Part shown: positions 26,701 through 41,700 of the stretch, piece by piece | Position numbering within the stretch: position 1 is the first letter of the stretch | How the letters are laid out: each line of letters starts with the position of its first letter | NCBI GenBank assembly: GCA_003864495.1 | Contig: ML133471.1 | Coordinates: 2,912,257-2,976,256, forward strand | Length of the DNA: 64,000 bases | Direction of reading: 5' to 3' | Origin: Nemopilema nomurai | Taxonomy: Eukaryota > Cnidaria > Scyphozoa > Rhizostomeae > Rhizostomatidae | The notes under the pieces: generated by a model | Databases searched by the model: none | Told to the model about the DNA's origin: nothing | What the model saw: only the letters and a program-made list of their open reading frames with translations | Position numbers and translations under genes: made by a program

Positions 26701-29700
26701 CAAAATTATATGAAGACGGCCTACAAAATTATATGAAGACGGCCTACAAAATTATATGAAGACGGCCTACAAAACACAAGAAGACCGCAAACCTGTTGAA
26801 GTGGACAACCATCTTGATGACTGTCGGATTTCCAGTGATGATTTCTACGATTTGATCGACCTTTGACCTAGAAGCGAGAGAAGAGGACCAGCGTTGACCT
26901 CTAAGCGGGCAAAGAATTGAGCTTTTCGGCATCAGTGAAAATATGTTTTTAACGTGTAAGGAAGTCTGCGAGAAATAATCAACATAAAAAGTTTAATCTA
27001 TCTAGCATGGGCTCATCTCGAAAACTCCACCATTGGCTACTCTTACTTAAACAAACAGGGAACTCACTATGAAAATGGAAATACGTACGCGATTTCTTCT
27101 CTCAGTGCCGTCTCAAACAGCTTCAGCAGCAAATAGTCCTCGCGTGAGTTAGACGCATAATTGTACAGCGTGAGGATGACTGATTCCATAAATTTTGTTG
27201 TCTTGCTTTGAGGCATTTTAAATATAAGTTTGGCCAGGTATGAAGGGTTGGTTTGGAGTAAATAAAACAAATGCTGATATCCCTGCAAAATGAAATAATA
27301 AATTGTGGCTGTAGTTAGCTCGTAAGGAAATTACCAGTCTTGCCAAATCATTTAATAGATTTCTAATAAGAATAAATGAGAAAGGCAAAAGAGCGGGTTC
27401 TGTGGAGCAAAAGACGATCGCAATTAATGCACAGCAATATATTCAATTAAAGGGCCAGTCAAGTCAAAGTGGACTTTATCGCTTGTTTTTGGATGGTTAA
27501 AGATTGAAGAATACATCTTGAACACGGACTCTCTAAGACCTTCTAAGACTAGCTGAAGGCAAAGAGAATCAGCAACAATTTTTTAATTCGGTTTGCTTCT
27601 ATTTACGGTTGAAAAACCAACATACCTCCAACATTTCTCGCTTCTCTTTACTCAGCGACTTTATACCAGACGTGGTTTGTGTTGCCTTGGCTATGTCACC
27701 CTTCTCCCTCTTTAATTTCTTCCCGTGCATAACAACATCCTTTTGAAAGGGAAAACGGATTCAAAGGCCAAACATTAACATAAAATTTCATAAACAGCGT
27801 GAGTCTGTTGTTCTCTAAAAACTCTACGTTTGCAAAACCTCATTAGGGAAAGGCAAGTGAAATATTTTTCGACATTTAGGAGAGTGAATAGTTAACCTCG
27901 TGAATATGAATAAGAAAAAATGAGAGGGCAATTGACATCCAGCTACACCACTTGAAAACGTAGAAGAAATAAGCAGCACACCAACAAGCTATCCTTTTAA
28001 CACAGCTACAAGTATCCTCAAGACAACAGACCTGCAATGTAATTCTATTTTTGACGAGCAAGCCAATCTTGATGTCCATTGTATTCAAGTCGTTTTCGAT
28101 TTTTGCCAGCGATCTGATGTCAGTGACAACCTGTGCCTTCAGGTTTTGCAATTCTGAAAGGGACAAAGCAATCAGTGAAGAAGGCACTTAACGGCATGAA
28201 GATCTAAACATGAAGCTTCAAAGGCATCAGAAGTGCTGGACGAAAACCATCACATGCGTGTTGACTAAGTAGCAAACAGGTGAGGCGACAAAAGAGATAA
28301 GTCATTTATAATTATCAAATTGAAACAACGAGGAATATACCTTTTTGAGCAAAAAATATGGATACATTTTTCATACTTTGTAGTGAAATACTTTCCTGTG
28401 CTAGTGATAATAATAGATTATTCGATTCATTGACAAAAATGGTTACGATGAAATGCTTTTGATTACAGCTTTACCACGACTTGCTAGCGTAGAAACACAA
28501 ATTTTGGGTATCTCATAGTTTTAACGTTGTTTAACAAGCCTGAACATCAACGGAAGTAGGAAATTTAAAAGATTACCGAGCTCCTCAGAGAAATCGATGT
28601 GATCATTTTCCAGTAGGTGGAGGAACTTCCTAACAGTTCTGGCTGGGGGGTCTTTCAGCGCAACTGTTCAAAGGAAAGGAGAGCAAGTACAACTTTATGG
28701 CCTCGACATAGTGAGAACCTCAACATCATAAAGAATATGTGTCCAGATTTAAGTGTTAGTACAAGTTTGAGTGCTAGATACGCTTTGTTTAAGGTTTCTC
28801 TTAAGACTTAAACATCCTTCTTACGATTCATCCATTCTGGAGGAGAACACGACCGCTTGTACTCCACAACCATTCAACATAAACTGGAAAGCCACAGGTA
28901 AACAAACAATGCGAACCCTTACCCAGTTGCTTATAATCATGATGCGCCATGTTGGCCCGGAGGAAGGCTTGGATTCTCACTATTTCTTTGATCTGTGGCG
29001 AGATATGAGACATTATAAGCTAGCAGCATTGAAGAAACTATAAGAAAACATTCATACACTCATTATTTTTGGCAAAATCTCAGTGTGGAGTTAAAACATA
29101 CATTAATAGTGAAAAGCAGAGTATTGCATTTTATAACAATTTCAGAAAACTGGTTTGTTGAGACAGAATTCTTCATAGAAGCTTTGCAGAAATCAGAAAA
29201 TTTTCCCCATTCCAAAACAAGAAGTCGAGAAACAAAAAAGGTTTGTGATGGTAATGACTTTGCATAAGCTTAACAAACAGAAACGCATTTCAGCAACAAA
29301 AAAGGTTAGATGTTTGGAAAAAGATGATGCAGCTGCCTGGCGAAAACTAATTGGGTCGTCGAATACATAGGTAGCAACTACACTCACATGATCCTTGAAG
29401 AATTGTAGGCGAGATAGGTACTTTCTACGTGCAAGGTACATCCTGGCGACACTCTGGATCTGAAATAAAACATCATTCAAGAATATTCAAGGCACGATCA
29501 CCCAATAAGCAAATACCTTACTCTGTATCTCTTAGTATCACGTGCTTAAATTTGACAATTTCGAAGTTACTGTTTCTTCATTTCCCAAATCTAATGAGCT
29601 GGTAGCTTTTCCATTATCCTTCCTATTTTCATTTATATGGATCAGGAGGAAGTCTATCTACTTTAGGAAACTCTAAAGTTTACCAAACTAGAGAAGGTAG

Positions 29701-32700
29701 AGGCAGCTACTTGTGCGTGAACGGCTTCTCGGCAGGAGGCAATATTGCTGGTCATTGTGAGGGGTCCACACCGACATTCGGTTAACAAAATTGGACAAGT
29801 CTTCCGAAAAAAGACTTCCTTGTTCTAATTGCAAACCTACATAAAAGTGACAACAACTGTCCGAAGCATTCCAAACCCACCTTCAAGATGGCGTTCATGT
29901 CACCCTCCAGCTCACCACGTCGCTGAATGTACTTCTTTCGTTGATTATGTCCTTTCCAGGCAGCCTATAATTTTGAAAAAAAAATATATCAAAATATGCT
30001 ACTTGATTAAGGATTACTAAAGGCCTGAAAGGTGCCTGGATAAAAAATGTGGCGAGCGCGATGCTTATGCATAAATCAAGAGCATTTGATTGTCTGCCAA
30101 ATATATTTCTACAAGCCAAACCGAAGTCTAAAGGCTTCAGTGTCATGGAATTTATGCATGGTTATCTGAATAAAATAGTAAAAAGAGTTAGAATAAACTG
30201 GAGCTTTGGTGATAGGATAGAAACAAGACAGGGGAATTTCCAAGGATCAATGTAAAAAACAATTTTAGCCCTCAATGGGATAAAAGCAACCTTAATCTCT
30301 ACATGTATATTTTGACATAAGTAAGTATTTGACACATTTCCAAAAAAAGTAAATATCGTAATATAAAAATAAAGTAAAACAATCCAATCCGGCCTGTCAT
30401 TAATTTTACCCCAAACTGTCAAAAGTCCACCGATCCTTATAGGGGAAATCAATGTTATCTTGGCACTGGGCGCTTTCCTATCATTTCTCTTAACAAAGGA
30501 ACGAAGCTTCTTTGGTAATAAATGCTGCTAAAAATTGGTTAAATGCGAAAAAATGTAACGAATAATACGTAAACAACGGTACTTTACGTCCCTGTAGTCT
30601 TAATCTGTTCTTTAGTGTTCTTTTTATACGATATATCAACGAAATACGATCCACAATCCACAATCTTCAATCCGTAATCCGATACTTCTCAATCCTACCT
30701 GTCCATCGTGCGGTTGTGGTCGTTTCCAATAGCAACAACAACATAAATCTTAACATAACGATAATAATAGTCAGAATATTTACAACACGGCCGATTTATC
30801 TACGAATGCTCCCCAACCATGTCTAGATTCCAAATCGTATAGCTTAATTCGAGTACGTTTAATGCCAATATATGTTTATCTTACTTGAATTTTGACAGCA
30901 GCCGGTTGCTGTTCGTTGAGGAAATGCCGTCTTTCCTCGAACGCCTTTCGGGCCTGGTGTCCCTTCCAATGGGCTTGAATCTTGACAACCGACGGCTCGT
31001 TCGCCGCAAGTAGACGTCTCTATCGTGATCCGTTGTCAATTGGCTGACAATGGCCTGAATGGAAATTCAGCAATGTCAAGTATCGTAAATAGATGAGAGC
31101 AGTTTCTTACAGAGCAGTTATATGCAAATATCAACCACGTAATACTGTATATAATACATAAGACATATATCAAATACGTGACACTAATCGATATAACAAT
31201 CATTGGTGCATCGCTTTAAATGACAACTGAAGTCTCGAAGTCCATTGGGTGTTTCGTTCGCTTCGTTTTCAGAAAGCTGGAGAATGGAACTTTAAGCACT
31301 TTAGCAAATATCCTAGCCCAAATCAACGTAGACGTCGAGCGAAAATCAAAGAGGTGTTGCTGAATCCACATGGGACAAAAAAAACCATCAATAAATCATT
31401 AGATGTTTCTCAATTCAAGGGAAACTTGTTGGACACATTGTGTCATTGTTCGTTTGGCTCTTGTTAAAATACTGTGACCATTGCGAAAAAATACAGTAAC
31501 TGAATCTTGCAATCAGGTAAATATTCATATATTTAGAGAACACGAAACTGAAGTATTTACGTCAACTTGTAGCGAAATTAAAAGTAGCTTTACAGACTTC
31601 ATGTCCATTTGCGGACGGGCAATTTACTCGTGATTCGTTTTCTTTTGCATGATGGTTCACGAAACGGGTATGGCTGCAATTTCGACGGAAAACTTCATAC
31701 CTGGATTTCCTCTCGATTAAGATGGCCTATCTCAGAATTATAATCCGCTGGGGTTGTCCAGCAAGAGTCTTTCGTCAGAAAGTTGTGGTAATATGTGTAC
31801 ATTTGAGGTAGTTTGTGTTCTGTCCAACCATTCCAGCCTAAAATGGGACATTCACTAACTCGAGACTTATTGAAATTGTTAAACGTCTTACTACCTATTG
31901 AAATAACCCACATCGAAATGTCGATGATCCTTTCACTGAAAGGGGACAACAACAACAGGGTTCAATGACAATGCCACTTCTTGTATTTTTGATCTTGCTT
32001 CGTCCGCAATTCTAAGGAAGGTACCCTTTTCTTCCAACTTGCACTTTGGTGACATTTGGCGACTTTCCATTAGATTGAACTACAATTTGTTAAACATTCT
32101 CCACAAGCATTTTAATGAGAGCGTTCAGTAGAGCTATGGGACCAAATTGCCTTCTCCTAAGCAGCAGGCGATTAAACCAGGCCACCATCTCACGTAAGTT
32201 ATGGATGCGACGTGCATAGCACTTACCAGGGTCGTCCTTGTTGTCCTTTGCCTTCTTCAGCCCATCTCTGTACTGTTGGGCACACTCAGGCGTGACGCTT
32301 CGCAATGCCACGTTTTTGTGCTTCAACGCGAGCAGCAAATCAGCACTGTCGCCTTTGTCTATTGTTTCGTTAATTGTGACAACGCCGAGGGCCACTGGAA
32401 AACGAGATACCAAACATATACCAACGCATACACAAAAAATATAGACTCTGCACTCACAGAGAGGCCTTATTAAAGCATCGAGTGAGGCCATAATATGCAT
32501 AAACATGGGCAATAGAGCACCTATTTAAATATCAAGACTTCTGAATGAAAGCAACAACGTCTAAATAGATACAAGTAAGATTAGCGGTTGCATTTTAGCA
32601 GTATCATCTTCTCGCGTTTCTTGACCCACCAACTCGCTCAAAATACTTCTTCTGTTACATTCACTTCCTAGATAATTCATATTGCAAAATTGATATTTTC

Positions 32701-35700
32701 ATTGATAATTGAAACTCATATCGAAACTGGATAAAGCCGCCAAACTTCTGCAACTTCTAAGAAACTGGCACAATTCATTGTAATTTTTTCATTGAAATCA
32801 TTGCGCTCAGTATCAACGTTGTCGCATTACTTTTTAAGTGCCCTCTACTGAAGGCCACGGAAACAAAATTCTGTTTCCCGTTTGCTTTTTATTTACGGCC
32901 TTTCTAGTGTTGACGTTTGCCAATTCAGTATAAAATGTTGCGTCGCCAAAGCCAAATCAACTCACATCGCTCTCCATCTTCTGCAATGATGTTAGCCTTG
33001 TCTATGCACTGTTGGATCTCCTCGTGCCAAAGCTCCACCCCGGCTTCGTTGAGTCTCTGCAGATAGAAGCGAAAACGAGCATGCAAAAATGACATCTATT
33101 TCACAACGAGGACAAAGAGTGGTCCAGGAGTCTGATGTCTAATTACGATTTCAAATTTCATACTTGCAATAAATTTAAGAAAGAGCAGATACTTAAAAAC
33201 AGGGATAATGTATAACACGCAATCAGCTATCTAAAATGTTGCTACCTAAAATGTAAAAGAAAGTTGCTTATGAAGATGAGAAGGCCATTTATCTCTCTTC
33301 TACTAAAGTACTGTTATCTACGTTCAAAACAGCGAAATATTGTCATCAGCATTTTATCTTCACTTATCAGCACATCAATCCTTTGAAAGAAAAGAAGGCC
33401 TTGGCATTGAGATAGACCAAGTGTGGCAAACGGGACGACGCATGCCCAAAAAGGGTGCTCACCGCAGCTTTCTCCATCTTGGCTTGCCGGAGCACAATGG
33501 CGTACAACTCTGCATTCCTCTGCCGGACATTGCTAAGCTTGGCAGTGGCCAACAGCAAGCAAGCAAGAATCACGGCCGGGTCCCCATTTTCGACAGCTTC
33601 GTTGATTTTCGAGAGAGATGCCAATACTATAACAAATAAAAATAATAACAATAATACAATTTATTTTAAGTTGGCGACTATATAATAGCAGTAACGCCAA
33701 TTAAAACCAACTATATAAAGAAATAACAGCCTATTTATATGAATTTCTAAAATCTAAAGTCATATTTACAAGTGCAAGCTAGATATATTCAAGGTTTGCA
33801 ATAAACGTTTTGCAAAACTTGCGGCTGCATTTATCTGTTTTTGATGCGATTTCTAAGGTGTGAGACTCTCTGGTTTCACTTGGTAATCTCTTGAGTCTCC
33901 TTTCAACATATCTTATGGTTTCTATACCATGAGCAGTTGTGTTTGGCCTTGGTACCAGAAGACCATCATTATTTCTATGGTCGTATGTTATGTTAGGTTT
34001 TTCGACAAAGATATCTTCCATGAACGATGAATTTAAACTGTTTTTGGTTTCATATATCTCTATCATAAGCAACTGCAAGCTTTTGTGGCGAACTGATACT
34101 GAGTTGTCTTTTGTAAGAAGTTCATCAAAGAAGGATTCGATGTCTCTGTATACAATTCGCAAAGCCCTTTCATGAATTTGATTAATTCGACTATTTGTGG
34201 CTCTGTCATGAAACATCCAAATCAACGGACAATAATCCAAATTAATGAAGGATGTTAATGCTTTACTTTCAGATCCAAAACAATTGGGGAAATCGGTCAA
34301 AATCGGTTTTCGCAAGATCAAGCCTTTTTCAAACCAAAGCTTTCTCTTGTTACTTCTAATCAAGTATCAAGCTCTTTATTTAAGGACATCATAAGAAATG
34401 CATTAACAGCCAAAGAGGCCTAGGACATAGACATAATCAAAACCAGGCATACAGCTATGACGCTAAAAGAAGGGCATCAGGCAACCGTCCACGCCGCAAA
34501 TTGCGGGTACAAACACAGGTTTCTCAGAGTAAACAGAAAATGCACCATCATATCCAATCTTAGGTATCCCTTCTTTAGGAAACTTCCTTAGATGACTTAA
34601 GATAAATCCCTTTCGCAGAAACGGTAGAGGGAAGTCGGAAAAGAGTCGGTTAGAGGGGGTAAACAATAACCGATTTGTAAATCAGTTTCGTAAGTTTGGT
34701 CCGCCATGTTCCTGGGCCAGGTAGAACCGTGCATAGTCACGTGTTCCTGTCACCGCAACTCACAGGTTTCTTGTAAATCTTTCAGCCGTGTGCGATGGCT
34801 ACACGCTAGGTCTCGCGAAACCGCCGAGCATGGCAACTGGGCAACAATCGAACGATTTATTGCTGGTTAACTAGAGGGATGGTTTCTGCAATGATCAAAT
34901 ACCAGGTTTTATAGACGACAAGACAAGACAACTTAGAAATCAGAATAACGTCGCTGTCCTTGTTTAGATACTTTGTAGATCTTAGCAGAAAAACACAAAA
35001 TCTGTTTTCAAATTGCACGAGACCATATTAGATATATCACCTGCTCTGTTCAATATCTTCTGGACAAACGATATCATATTAATATGTTCCGTTGCAAAAA
35101 CACAGGGATTAGCACAGTCAAACACTCTCTTCGCAATCCAAACTGACAAACAGGCGTCTCTCGATTCACCGAATTGGCAGAAGAACAACTGGCAGATGAA
35201 CAACTGGCAGAAGAACAACTGGCATAAGAACAACTGCCATACATCCAACCGTGCAAGGTTCTTCAAAAACTGGCCTGCGCAGACTTGCGAGTTGTGACAA
35301 GAGGCTCTAGCAAGGCAGCGACTATCCACAGACGCAGTGGTTGCGTTTGAAGTCCATTAGCAAAGGTCCTTCGCATTTGAAGAAGACTGGCGAAATCAGT
35401 ATGGCGACGGGCTGTTTTCACTAGAATCAGACAACGAACGAGTGGCTCGACCCAGTTGATGAGAGCACGACCAGCGATGGAGATCTTCTAATGAACTTGG
35501 AGGTGGTCGAGTGGAGACGACAGTGGACTTTGGCAGAAGCGTGAGATTGCAAATGAAGGGTGCCAATGAAGAGCGCCAATCAAGGCAGCAATACAGCAGT
35601 GAAGGCAGCAATACAGCAGTGACTGGGCGCTTGGCAATGCAGTTAGTAAAGTGCGGTGCAAAAATGGGTTGCTATGCCGAGAAAAGTAGCAGGCAACCAT

Positions 35701-38700
35701 TTCAAACAGCAAAACCATTCACAGTATGGCGACAACACACTACTTTCAGACGGCAGGTACTAGGTAAAGGGTTACAAATCCATTACTCATAGCATGCAGT
35801 GAAGTTTAATGGAGACACATAGCGAGATAAGAAAGTAACAAACGAAGTTCATTAAGTAGGCAGTCAAAATACAGAGATAAAATGTTGGTAGCAATAGCAC
35901 CCTTTGCACCGATGTAAACAACAACAACAGCAGCAACGGATGTCGAGCTGCGATGGAAATGCTTAAAGCACTTAAAAAAACTAAAAACTAACAGCAAAGA
36001 AAAGACAAGGAATTTTCCAATAGATTAAGACATTTCCTTAACCGTTGGTGGTATTCCTGCTCTAAGGCTTTTTTCAAAATTTCACTTACGAAGATTTTCA
36101 ATTTTTCACAAATTTCGCAAATGCGGCAATGATGGCACCTTATGCTATAATGTTATGAGAGACTTGATATCTTGAACATTACAATTGTAAACAAAACTGG
36201 GAACCGCAAAATGCCACCAAGTGATGGCATTAGTGCCAGCCTCTCACTGCCGTGACCATGCTACTCATCGTTAGTTGGTTGATTTGAATTGTTAGTCAGT
36301 GGCCTAGCAGAGATACAAAATTCTACTCAACTTCACGAGCGCATGCGGCAAACAGACTAGAGTCTTAATTTTCAAAGAGACCTGAGGCTCCTTTGAGCCC
36401 TGGGGCTGGACTGGGAATAACAGACTAGACTTGTGCTTGCGCCCCCGCTGCATTCAGCGAGGGAGCAGCATCATTACAGTGGGAACAAAGAAAAACAAAA
36501 CATCTTGCTTTGATGAACAAAATGATCAACTTGATTCTAATTGCCAAAAACAAAGAGCGTCAGAGACTTGGCGACGCAATGGCGACTTTATCCAAAGCGG
36601 AGCGGAGAATGCGCGAGCAAGCGGCCTAATGATCCCATTTGAAGTTGCTCCGTTGCTTGGCAAACTGGCCGTGAAAGTCCGGCCGGAGGACCTTGGCGAA
36701 GTCGCGGTACCTCGCGAACCCAGACGCGTTCACGTCCAGCAAGCTGAACAGCCTGTTGAGCTGACTGCCGGACATGGGTATTTCGGCCGTCTGCAGGCCT
36801 TTGCGAAACTCTTCCTTCGTGATCATCATCTTCCCACTTTTGTCCATGCGTCGAAAGAAGTCCATCATGCGGATGCCGCGGAATTCGATGTAATCCAAAA
36901 TTCTTGATACCAAGTCCTAAAGTGAAAGGGCAAAACAATTTCTTAAATTATTACTCAACTCAACTCGTCAGTTTTGAACATTAAAGTCTCAATCGACGTG
37001 TTATGCCTTAATTTGTATTCCGATGAAATCTAGACCTAAGCAAACTTTGTGTTCATCATAATATCGCCAACTCTTATCATACTCTTCCTTCACAAAACTA
37101 TTAATGATCAAAGGGAATGTACACTTTGAAATGCGTTAATGACATACCTTCTGTTCCTTCTTCCTTTTACGATGACCTTTCCCTCTTAGCCTTGTTCCGA
37201 ACTGGACATAGACACCGGGCATGGTGTCAAAAAGGTGCTCCAGGGAATCTTCAAACTCCCCAGTGACGGGGATGTCATCCATATACAGTTCCTCCAGCAC
37301 AGATACGTCACTGCTGGCGATTCCATCGACGATTACTTTTGCGCCGGCACTCTGAAGGGGATTCCACCCTACACCCAAAACTCTCAATGCGGCATTTTTC
37401 TCCAAACCAACGGCAATGTTCTGGGCTGCCTCACTGGTCAGTCTATTGTGTGAAATGTCAAATTCTCTCAGGGTCCTGTTCCCCTTCAGCATGCTCTCAA
37501 TGGCACTGGCAGCGAACACATCAAGCCCGTTAAAGCTAAGATTCACAGATCGCAGAGTAGAGTTGGCCTCGATTGCCTCCAGCAGTTGAACCGCACCCGT
37601 TCTGCGAATAAAATTGCTGCTGAGATTCAAATAGAGCAGGCCTTGATTTGACTTCAGTGCAGACGCCAGAATTGCACCACCCTCGCTACTGATGTCGTTT
37701 GTGCTCAAGTCCAGTACCCGTAGTGTCGAATTTTCCTTCAGTGCGTTTGAAATGAGTTTCACAGACCCGTCTCTTACTTTGGTCGAGGCTATACTCAACT
37801 CTTGCAAGTATTTGTTATCTTTTAACATTAAACATAGTGCCTCGATTCCTTTTTTACCAATTGAATTCATGGATAAATCTATGACGGTCAAAAAGAAATT
37901 CTCTTGCAGGAGTTGTGCAATGGCCACTGTCCCTTCTGTGCCAATTCCGTTGTCACTAATGTTAAGCAGCGTGGTCGTCGTGTTCTGTCTCATGGTTTTG
38001 GCGATTGCCAAGCAGCCTTTAGGCCCCACATTATAATGGGAGATATCAATTTCGTCGTTGAAAATATCACGTGCAAAGGAACTGCAGGGAACGGCGCAAA
38101 ACTCTCGGCAATTGATGGCGTAAAGTTGCTGCAAGTTTAGCGAGCGTTCAGTTGTTTGCGAGCAATCTTCTAGGTCGGTATCGAAAACATCGGAGCAATA
38201 GCCGTGGTTGCTCGACGAACTATCGTCCAACTCGATGCTCTCTCCCCGATATGACGCCCTAGATGCGACGATGTATCTCACGACTTCTGTATCATTGCTC
38301 CCAGAGTCGTAGTCCATTGCTAGGCAGGACACTCTTCTCAATACCAGTCAAAGATGAGAAAATCTTGCCTATTAACATTGATTCGCAACTGGGTTTTTTT
38401 CATATGTCTTGATGTTTTTTCAAAAAATCTACACACAATAGCAAGGAAGCCAGTAGTAGTGTCAATTTAACGATTCTTTTGCGGGTGCTCGTATCCAAAC
38501 TGTGAATACAGTAAATTGCCTTAAATCACGGTAGCCTAGCAGCAGGTAAACTTGAAGTGCATCGCAATTCGCGACACTGTCAAAGCCTCTACTTCTAAGT
38601 GCACTGAACTGCGGCGTGGATGCGAAGGAGACCACGTTTCTCTTCAATGTGAAACGAGGTCTTCAGTAGAAACAGTTCTAGCAGGCCATTATGTTCAGCT

Positions 38701-41700
38701 GCATACCACCTCACTTAGCTTGCAAAGCCTTCGCTGCGACGCCAAACTCCTCTTAAATTAATTCAGAAAGGCCAGCTTTTCGAAAAATACTCTGCAACAA
38801 TGTTGATCACAACGGAAACCAAAGTGCTTGCAACCGAATAAGCAGAAATGATGCCATACGCCCCACAAAGCGTGTTATAAAAGTCCGGCAAACAACCGCA
38901 TACTGGACTTCTAAATCAATGGCGAAAGCTGAGAGCAATGGTGCACAGGATTTCCATCCAAGTCCAGCAAAATCCCAATTCGACAAACACAAGGCGCATT
39001 CGAGTGGCGCACAAACTAGTCTGACGATCAACAAAACCACCGCTCTACTTCCCTCGTTCCAACCTATAAAACCTTTGAAAGCCTAAAACGTCAATATGAC
39101 CTGCATTAAAAGCCCATTTTCATTCACAGCAAATTGAAATTGCAAGCAAAATGTATTTCAAACAAGTATACATAAAGGGGAATTCTACCAGCCTGAAGAA
39201 GGCGTGGTGAACAATGAGAATACGAAAACAAAAGAGCCGCGCTATGAACGTATAATGGGCGGTCAATCATTGCTGGGTATTATTAAGCTAGAATAAAAGA
39301 CATACCGACGGAATAACTTATTGGCGTTACGCAAGCATCAAATAAGTATGGAATGAATCTTTAATAATTGACAATAACTAACCTAACTAACTAATTTACT
39401 TGGTTTGGTGACATCGACTGTTAAGGGACCGTTCAATACTCATGTCACGCTAGAACTTTCTCTTTTGAACCACCCACCTCCCACCATCACGGACCGTCAC
39501 AAGCAACCCCCTAACAATTCAGAAAACAATCTTAAAATAGTAACAAAACAGATTCGTTGTCGCATTCTATAACATGGGTTGGTAATTAAATTTGTCTTCA
39601 TTTTAGAACCATATAATTATAAGCAACTCAAGTGACTTTTAAGCCTTTCAAATTTAACTGGATTTCGTGATAATGAATCAGAGAGAATTCAACAATTTTT
39701 TTACTTAAAATCACCATCAATACTACAAAGTAAGAAAGTAAAGAAACAAGTAGAGGCTGTAAAACAAATTTTCGGTCGACAACCTGATTAATTTAGGCTG
39801 TGTACTGCCGTTTGATCTCCTTGATTACACAAAACTTCCCATTAAAATTTGCTAAAGTGACGCCACAGACTTGAATCAAGTACCATTCACTCCGTTGATC
39901 GCCGCCACAGGGAGTCAGAAATAACCTGTAGAGCTTCCTACCCCCCAAGGCGTGACGTAATTCTTGATCACCCCCTTATTGGTGCTGGATTCGAGAAATA
40001 AAAACAAGTAAAAAGAATGTGAAATGCAGGGGAGAACAGTAACTTTTTCTCAAACTGCAAAACTACCTAAATGATGGTACAACCTAGGGTACAACCTAAA
40101 TGATGGGATGTACTGCTTGGAATATGGATCATTTGAAAAATAGGCCATTTGATTTTTGCACGCTAAACTCGCAGTAACCACCAACATTACAACAAGCAGT
40201 AGGCATTCACAAGGGAAAAGAAGAATCGGAAGAATGCAGACAAAACTCTTGCAACCATGTACAAGAAAACTCTTTGCACTGTCTCCTAAAATTTATTTTA
40301 TACTTCAATAGCAGCAGATGTTATCATAAAACGTACGAAAATATTGTCTCAATCTTTGTCTGTGCATAGTTTCAATTTGCACACATATCTCCTATGACGA
40401 ATGTTGGCAGTTAGAACTGATTGGATGTGAATGAATATATGATGTGCGGATAACCATAACGAGTTGAAACAACCCCCAAAGAATTTGAAATAGGCCATTG
40501 GACTGGACTACCGAGCCCTTCAGCTATGGACAATTAAGTAAACATCCGAACAATAGCTTGAATGCAGGCTGCAAACGAACTTCATCGCCAATCGACATTT
40601 CAATGCTTTACATTTCAAAAGACTTCATTTTCACATGAAGCGGCCATAAATTTACACCAAGAAAAAACAAAAATGAAACACATCGAGTCGAGATGAGAAA
40701 AAGCTTTAACGCCAAGTTGCATATCCTCACAATATTATTGAACATTTGAAGCTTTAGTGAACATTTTCTAACATCTATTTTGAACAAGAGCAACATGCAG
40801 AGAGCAAGCAATTGCACTGCGCCAGAAACAGGGAGAAAAGGGAACCCGGGCATGCTCAATAGCGCGCAAAAAGCACAAAAAACACTTATGCCTTCTAGGA
40901 GATCAACGCATAGAAACTGAACTTGGAACAAGTGTATAGTGCCGAGGTAATTTATTGCGGCTAATTCTTCAATGGTTCCATTGATAATTGCTTCGTGTCA
41001 CTGCAAACTCTTCGTGCGTGCGTTTCTTGATAATTTCCACGAACTCTTTGTACTGAGCGAATCCATCGCCATCGACGTCGAAAAGTTCGAACAGATGGTC
41101 CACCTGGGACCGTCTCATGGGTATTCCTGCTGTTTGGAGTCCCTTGATCAGCTCCGCCTTCGTAATCATCAAGCGGCTTGTTTTGTCCATCGCGCGGAAA
41201 AAATCGACGACGCGAATACCGCGTAGCTCGATATGGTCGAGAATTCTGGAGATCAAATCCTGCAAAAACGGACAACTACCTGTTAATAGCTTATGAAAAG
41301 CTCAATTTGGAAAATAACTGAATCAGTTTGAACATGGTTTCTCCAAGATGCAAAAGAAGAAATCGAGATCTTCACATTAATCATAAAAATTGCTCACAAA
41401 CTTTCCAAGTATGGCAAAATGGGAAGTCATTTGGTGGGAAATGCGAATTCATTATGAGATGATTTCACCATCTATCACCAAAGCAGAATCATCTACATTC
41501 ATTGAATTATTTATTGGGTCTAATCTTTTCCTTTCCAAAAAACATGCACCTAATTTCTACTGTGGATAACTATTTGATAACGATCTGCATAAAGCAGTCA
41601 ACTTGATCGACTGATAACCAGAGATGGCCAACTTGGTAATTTTCATCGAATTCGACTATTTAGCAAAGATCATGAAGGTCGATTGCCAAGTGCTGGCGAA

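Noticed and set aside
36431..36907. 158-aa plus-strand frame
   Set aside because: Antisense shadow of the LRRC74-like A EF-hand exon, which has clear homology on the minus strand.
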